Below the pieces are notes generated by a model. That model saw only the letters and a program-made list of their open reading frames with translations, made no database searches and was not told the origin of the DNA. A stretch of DNA of 9,314 nucleotides from Clostridia bacterium. GTDB lineage: Bacteria > Bacillota_A > Clostridia > Oscillospirales > CAG-272. Below, in pieces: positions 7,030 to 9,314 of this stretch; positions within the stretch are counted from its first letter, which is position 1; each line of letters starts with the position of its first letter. The translations under genes and the position numbers were made by a program. The DNA lies in assembly GCA_017959485.1 (NCBI GenBank), contig JAGDAM010000181.1:1-9314 (forward strand), given 5' to 3'.

Positions 7030-8895
7030 ATGAACCGCAAAAAAATCCTCTTTTCTCTCATAGCCGCTCTTCTCGCGCTGGCGGCGATACTCTGCGGATG
7101 CGGAAAAGAACCCGCCGTTCCCGTCGACACATCCGATCCCGCGGGAACCACCGAGGACACGACCTCGCTTCCCGAAAAGAACTCATTCGTTCTGATGGAG
7201 GGCGGGCAACCCCTGGTGAAGATAGTCAGATCCGATTCTCTCACGACCGGAGAAAGCCAGGTCACCGTCGCCCGCAACGTCCTGAACGCTCTCGGACAGT
7301 TCGGAAACGTTAACTCGTCCCTCATCACCGACTGGAGCAAGGACGGAACACACGATCCCGACGCTCCCGAAATACTGATCGGGTCGGTCAATTACGAAGA
7401 GAGCGCGGAAGTCGCGAAAGACCTCAAATATAACGAATACGAAGTCAGAGTCGTCGGCAGCAAGATAGTGGTATTCGGCTACTCCGACACCGCGGTCGCG
7501 GCCGCGGCGAACGACCTTATCCGTAAGATCAAGCGCGCGGGAAACTCCGAACTCGGCTCTGTCGAACTGACATACGACGAAATCTCGTTCAAGGGATCGC
7601 TGTCGGGCATTCTCGGAAAGATTCCGCACTACGACGGCGGAACCATACCGATTATTTACGATCCGGGCGACGACTGCCAGGAAGTGATCGTACGCGAAAC
7701 CGATATCGACGGATACCGCGCGTACCTCGACAAGCTGAAAGGCCTTAACTACACCGTGCGCGGATCGCACGACATCGGAGCCAACAGCTTCGCCACGCTC
7801 GTGGACGGCGAATATATGATCAACGCCGGATATTACGATTACGAAAAGTCGGTCAGAATAATCATTGAGGATTACAAGCAGGCGTCGATCGACGCTCTCG
7901 GAGACGGAACCGGAACGAGAGTCACCTCGGCGCAGATTACAATGCTCGGGCTCGGATACCCCGACTCGACAAACAACGGCGCCGAAAAGACCAACGGCCT
8001 TTCGATAATTATCCGGCTTGAGGACGGACGTTTCATCGTCGTCGACGGCGGCTTCAACCGCGTCGCGCAGGCGGATCTGCTCATCAACACGATAAAGAGC
8101 CAGTCGGCGGACTACCGTTCGCAGACCGGAATGAAGGTCGCCGCCTGGATCGTGACCCACTCGCACGGCGACCATATGGGTATGATATCTAAGCAATACT
8201 CGAAACTGCACAACGCCGGAATCGAAGTTGAAAACTTCCTCATCAACTTCATGTCGGACAGCGAGCGTCAGCGCTCAATCAACTACTATCTGGCCAAAAA
8301 CGCCGGCAACTGGACTTCGACCGAGGGATCCTCCTACACAACCGTCTACGCGGCGGCTCGTGCGCTCGGCTCCAACCCCGTCGTCGCGCACGTCGGACAG
8401 GTATACCGTTATCTCGGACTCGATCTTGAAGTGCTCTACACAATCGAAAGCCACGGGCCCAAGATGGCGGCAGCTCTCAACACGACGTCTCTGATCATGA
8501 AATTCAACTTCACAGATACGCTCACCGGAAAAAAGACCACCTATCTGAGCACCGGCGACGCGACCGGCGACGGCTTTGAAATCTCCGCCAAATGCTTCGG
8601 CGATTATCTGCACTGCGATTTGCTTCAGATTGCCCACCACGGCGGCACGACCTGGGGCAACGACTCGGGCACCATCAAGGCATACAAGCTCGTCGCTCCC
8701 TCGACTCTCGTCTGGCCCTGCGGAGCGTCCTACTGGCCGACAGCCGCCAAGAAGAGCTACAACGTAGGCGTGCAGAACACCTCGTCCAACCCGAATTACA
8801 AAGAGACGCTGGTCGCCGGCGTCGAAGGCACGGTGACGGTATTCCCGCTTCCCTACTCCGTCGGCTCCGCCGTTCAGACACCGCCCGCGTCGTAA
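7030..8895 (+). CDS. Lipoprotein with ComEC-like metallo-beta-lactamase-fold hydrolase domain
   Basis: This is a 621-residue protein. The ATG at 7030 is chosen over an in-frame TTG at 6994 because AAAGGA sits 7 bases upstream of the ATG and the signal peptide begins there. The signal ends LCGC (Cys24), giving a lipoprotein, followed by a Thr/Asp/Glu linker. Residues about 50-185 form an alpha/beta domain with PEILIG (113-118), matching the N-terminal domain of the divergent phosphatase. Residues about 200-282 form a small domain I cannot name. Residues about 300-610 are the metal-hydrolase: VVDGG (337-341), HSHGDH (377-382; H377, H379, D381, H382), LSTGD (506-510, D510) and QIAHHGG (533-539), ending in GTVTVFPL. 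The last motifs are typical of the ComEC/Rec2 MBL domain, which cuts nucleic acid during DNA uptake. Here it is a free, membrane-tethered extracytoplasmic enzyme without channel helices. A phosphodiester substrate is likely but not shown. Confidence 0.9.
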   Translation: MNRKKILFSLIAALLALAAILCGCGKEPAVPVDTSDPAGTTEDTTSLPEKNSFVLMEGGQPLVKIVRSDSLTTGESQVTVARNVLNALGQFGNVNSSLITDWSKDGTHDPDAPEILIGSVNYEESAEVAKDLKYNEYEVRVVGSKIVVFGYSDTAVAAAANDLIRKIKRAGNSELGSVELTYDEISFKGSLSGILGKIPHYDGGTIPIIYDPGDDCQEVIVRETDIDGYRAYLDKLKGLNYTVRGSHDIGANSFATLVDGEYMINAGYYDYEKSVRIIIEDYKQASIDALGDGTGTRVTSAQITMLGLGYPDSTNNGAEKTNGLSIIIRLEDGRFIVVDGGFNRVAQADLLINTIKSQSADYRSQTGMKVAAWIVTHSHGDHMGMISKQYSKLHNAGIEVENFLINFMSDSERQRSINYYLAKNAGNWTSTEGSSYTTVYAAARALGSNPVVAHVGQVYRYLGLDLEVLYTIESHGPKMAAALNTTSLIMKFNFTDTLTGKKTTYLSTGDATGDGFEISAKCFGDYLHCDLLQIAHHGGTTWGNDSGTIKAYKLVAPSTLVWPCGASYWPTAAKKSYNVGVQNTSSNPNYKETLVAGVEGTVTVFPLPYSVGSAVQTPPAS

Positions 8896-8961
8896 GCGGC
8901 AATACCGATTGACGCGCCTGGGGAACTGCAACCAAGTCCCGCGGATGCGCTTGAAAAGAAT

Positions 8962-8991
8962 AATACCCGGAAGCTTCGACTTTCGGGTATT
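8962..8991 (+). terminator. Intrinsic terminator of the metallo-hydrolase gene
   Basis: Arms 8962-8973 and 8980-8991 pair over 12 bp (one G-U) around a 6-base loop, CTTCGA, and are followed by TTCTTATT. It lies 66 bases after the stop codon at 8895. Confidence 0.85.
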
Positions 8992-9081
8992 TTCTTATTG
9001 ACGGATCATTTTGATTTGCCCGGTCGGAAGGAGCAGAATTTAAAAGACAGCGGCACTGTGTTCGCGGTGACCGCGACTCTT

Positions 9082-9128
9082 ACCTTCCCCTGGTGGGAAG
9101 GTGGCCGCGAACGCGGCCGGATGAGGGT
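9082..9128 (+). repeat. Double-hairpin repeat unit, copy A
   Basis: Stem 1 pairs ACCTTCCC (9082-9089) with GGGAAGGT (9095-9102) around 5 bases. Stem 2 pairs GGCCGCG (9103-9109) with CGCGGCC (9112-9118). A tail GGATGAGGGT follows. The order stem, stem, GAGGGT tail is the same as in copy B on the other strand. Confidence 0.8.
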
Positions 9129-9191
9129 CCCGAGATATTGGAGACCGCTGTCGGACGTTAACGATTATTGAGGCACAGCAACGGTTCTGTC

Positions 9192-9240
9192 ACCCTCACC
9201 CGTCTCGGCTACGCCGAGCCACCCTCCCCCGGGGGAGGGT
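9192..9240 (-). repeat. Double-hairpin repeat unit, copy B (inverted)
   Basis: On the - strand it starts with a perfect 22-base palindrome (9220-9241, centre CCCGGG), then a 6-bp stem CTCGGC/GCCGAG (9204-9218), then a GGGTGAGGGT tail. Stem sequences differ from copy A but pair equally well, so changes on one arm are matched on the other. Confidence 0.8.
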
Positions 9241-9314
9241 GCAGTCACAGGGTATCGGTGATTCAGTGCCTCTGTCGGTTATTAACGCAAAACGCCTCTG
9301 AAAACGTTTTCCAA

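Larger units (their letters stand above)
9046..9276. repeat. Intergenic nest of inverted repeats (REP/BIME- or MITE-like)
   Basis: An outer inverted repeat, 12 of 13 bases matching, lies at 9046-9058 and 9264-9276. Inside it are two inverted copies of a double-hairpin unit (9082-9128 and 9192-9240). There is also a 6-bp stem at 9062-9076. A direct repeat of CTGTCGG..NTTAACG (9148-9163 and 9272-9287, 13 of 16 matching) spans one side. No coding frame with a ribosome binding site was seen. The layout fits a short palindromic intergenic element; copy number elsewhere in the genome is unknown. Confidence 0.75.
8896..9314. other. Gene-free right end
   Basis: This 419-base stretch holds the terminator at 8962-8991 and the repeat nest at 9046-9276. 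The last 38 bases contain a 12-base palindrome (GAAAACGTTTTC, 9300-9311) and no start of a gene. Bases 8896-8960 hold nothing that I can assign. Confidence 0.7.

Noticed and set aside
7183..8211. 342-codon open frame on the - strand inside the metallo-hydrolase gene
   Set aside because: Shadow of the real gene. It has a low-complexity V/D/R-rich translation and no recognisable motif.
8915..8960. Possible hairpin from GGGAACT and AAGTCCC after the metallo-hydrolase gene
   Set aside because: Pairing needs a bulge and is weak, and the clear terminator follows at 8962-8991.
9046..9287. CRISPR array or tRNA in the repeat-rich right end
   Set aside because: The repeats are inverted and only two, with no equal spacers. 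No cloverleaf or acceptor stem was found.

Overview
The window looks like chromosomal DNA of a Gram-positive, gut-type clostridium (Clostridia, Oscillospiraceae/Christensenellales-like). The basis is a BspA-type leucine-rich repeat protein with CxxC repeats, a PxTGD sorting signal, Gram-positive-style lipoproteins, AGGAGG-like ribosome binding sites and consensus sigma-A promoters. Genus cannot be decided from the sequence. There are six genes, two strong terminators, a divergent promoter region and a repeat-rich right end. No tRNA, rRNA, CRISPR array or transposase was seen.

Left block (1-4127, + strand): three genes read as one operon. The first is cut by the window edge and joins an Xre-type helix-turn-helix to a sigma-70 region 4 domain, with no region 2 visible. 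Its stop overlaps the start of a 744-residue single-pass membrane protein. That protein has a short cytoplasmic N-terminus resembling clostridial anti-sigma-like proteins, and a large outside part made of two CxxC repeats and a long BspA-type LRR array. The third gene, 32 bases on, encodes an exported protein ending in a PVTGD sorting signal. Together they suggest a surface-sensing transcription switch co-transcribed with a wall-anchored protein (inference). A near-perfect 37-base hairpin with A and T tracts on its two sides ends this operon and the facing one.

Middle block (4148-6824, - strand): a two-gene operon read leftwards. It encodes a lipoprotein alkaline phosphatase (PhoA type, metal ligands intact) and, 28 bases on, a short-chain dehydrogenase/reductase. 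It starts from a perfect-consensus promoter (TTGACA, 17 bases, TATAAT).

Right block (7030-8991, + strand): a lipoprotein with a ComEC-like metallo-beta-lactamase domain is transcribed divergently from the phosphatase, from an extended -10 promoter, and ends at a hairpin terminator. It shares with the phosphatase an N-terminal 'EILVG' domain, and the phosphatase carries a second, diverged copy. The pair may form an extracytoplasmic phosphoester-processing module.

Right end (8896-9314): no gene. After the terminator lies a roughly 230-base nest of inverted repeats: two inverted copies of a double-hairpin unit, an outer inverted repeat and a direct repeat. This looks like a REP/BIME-like or MITE-like intergenic element.
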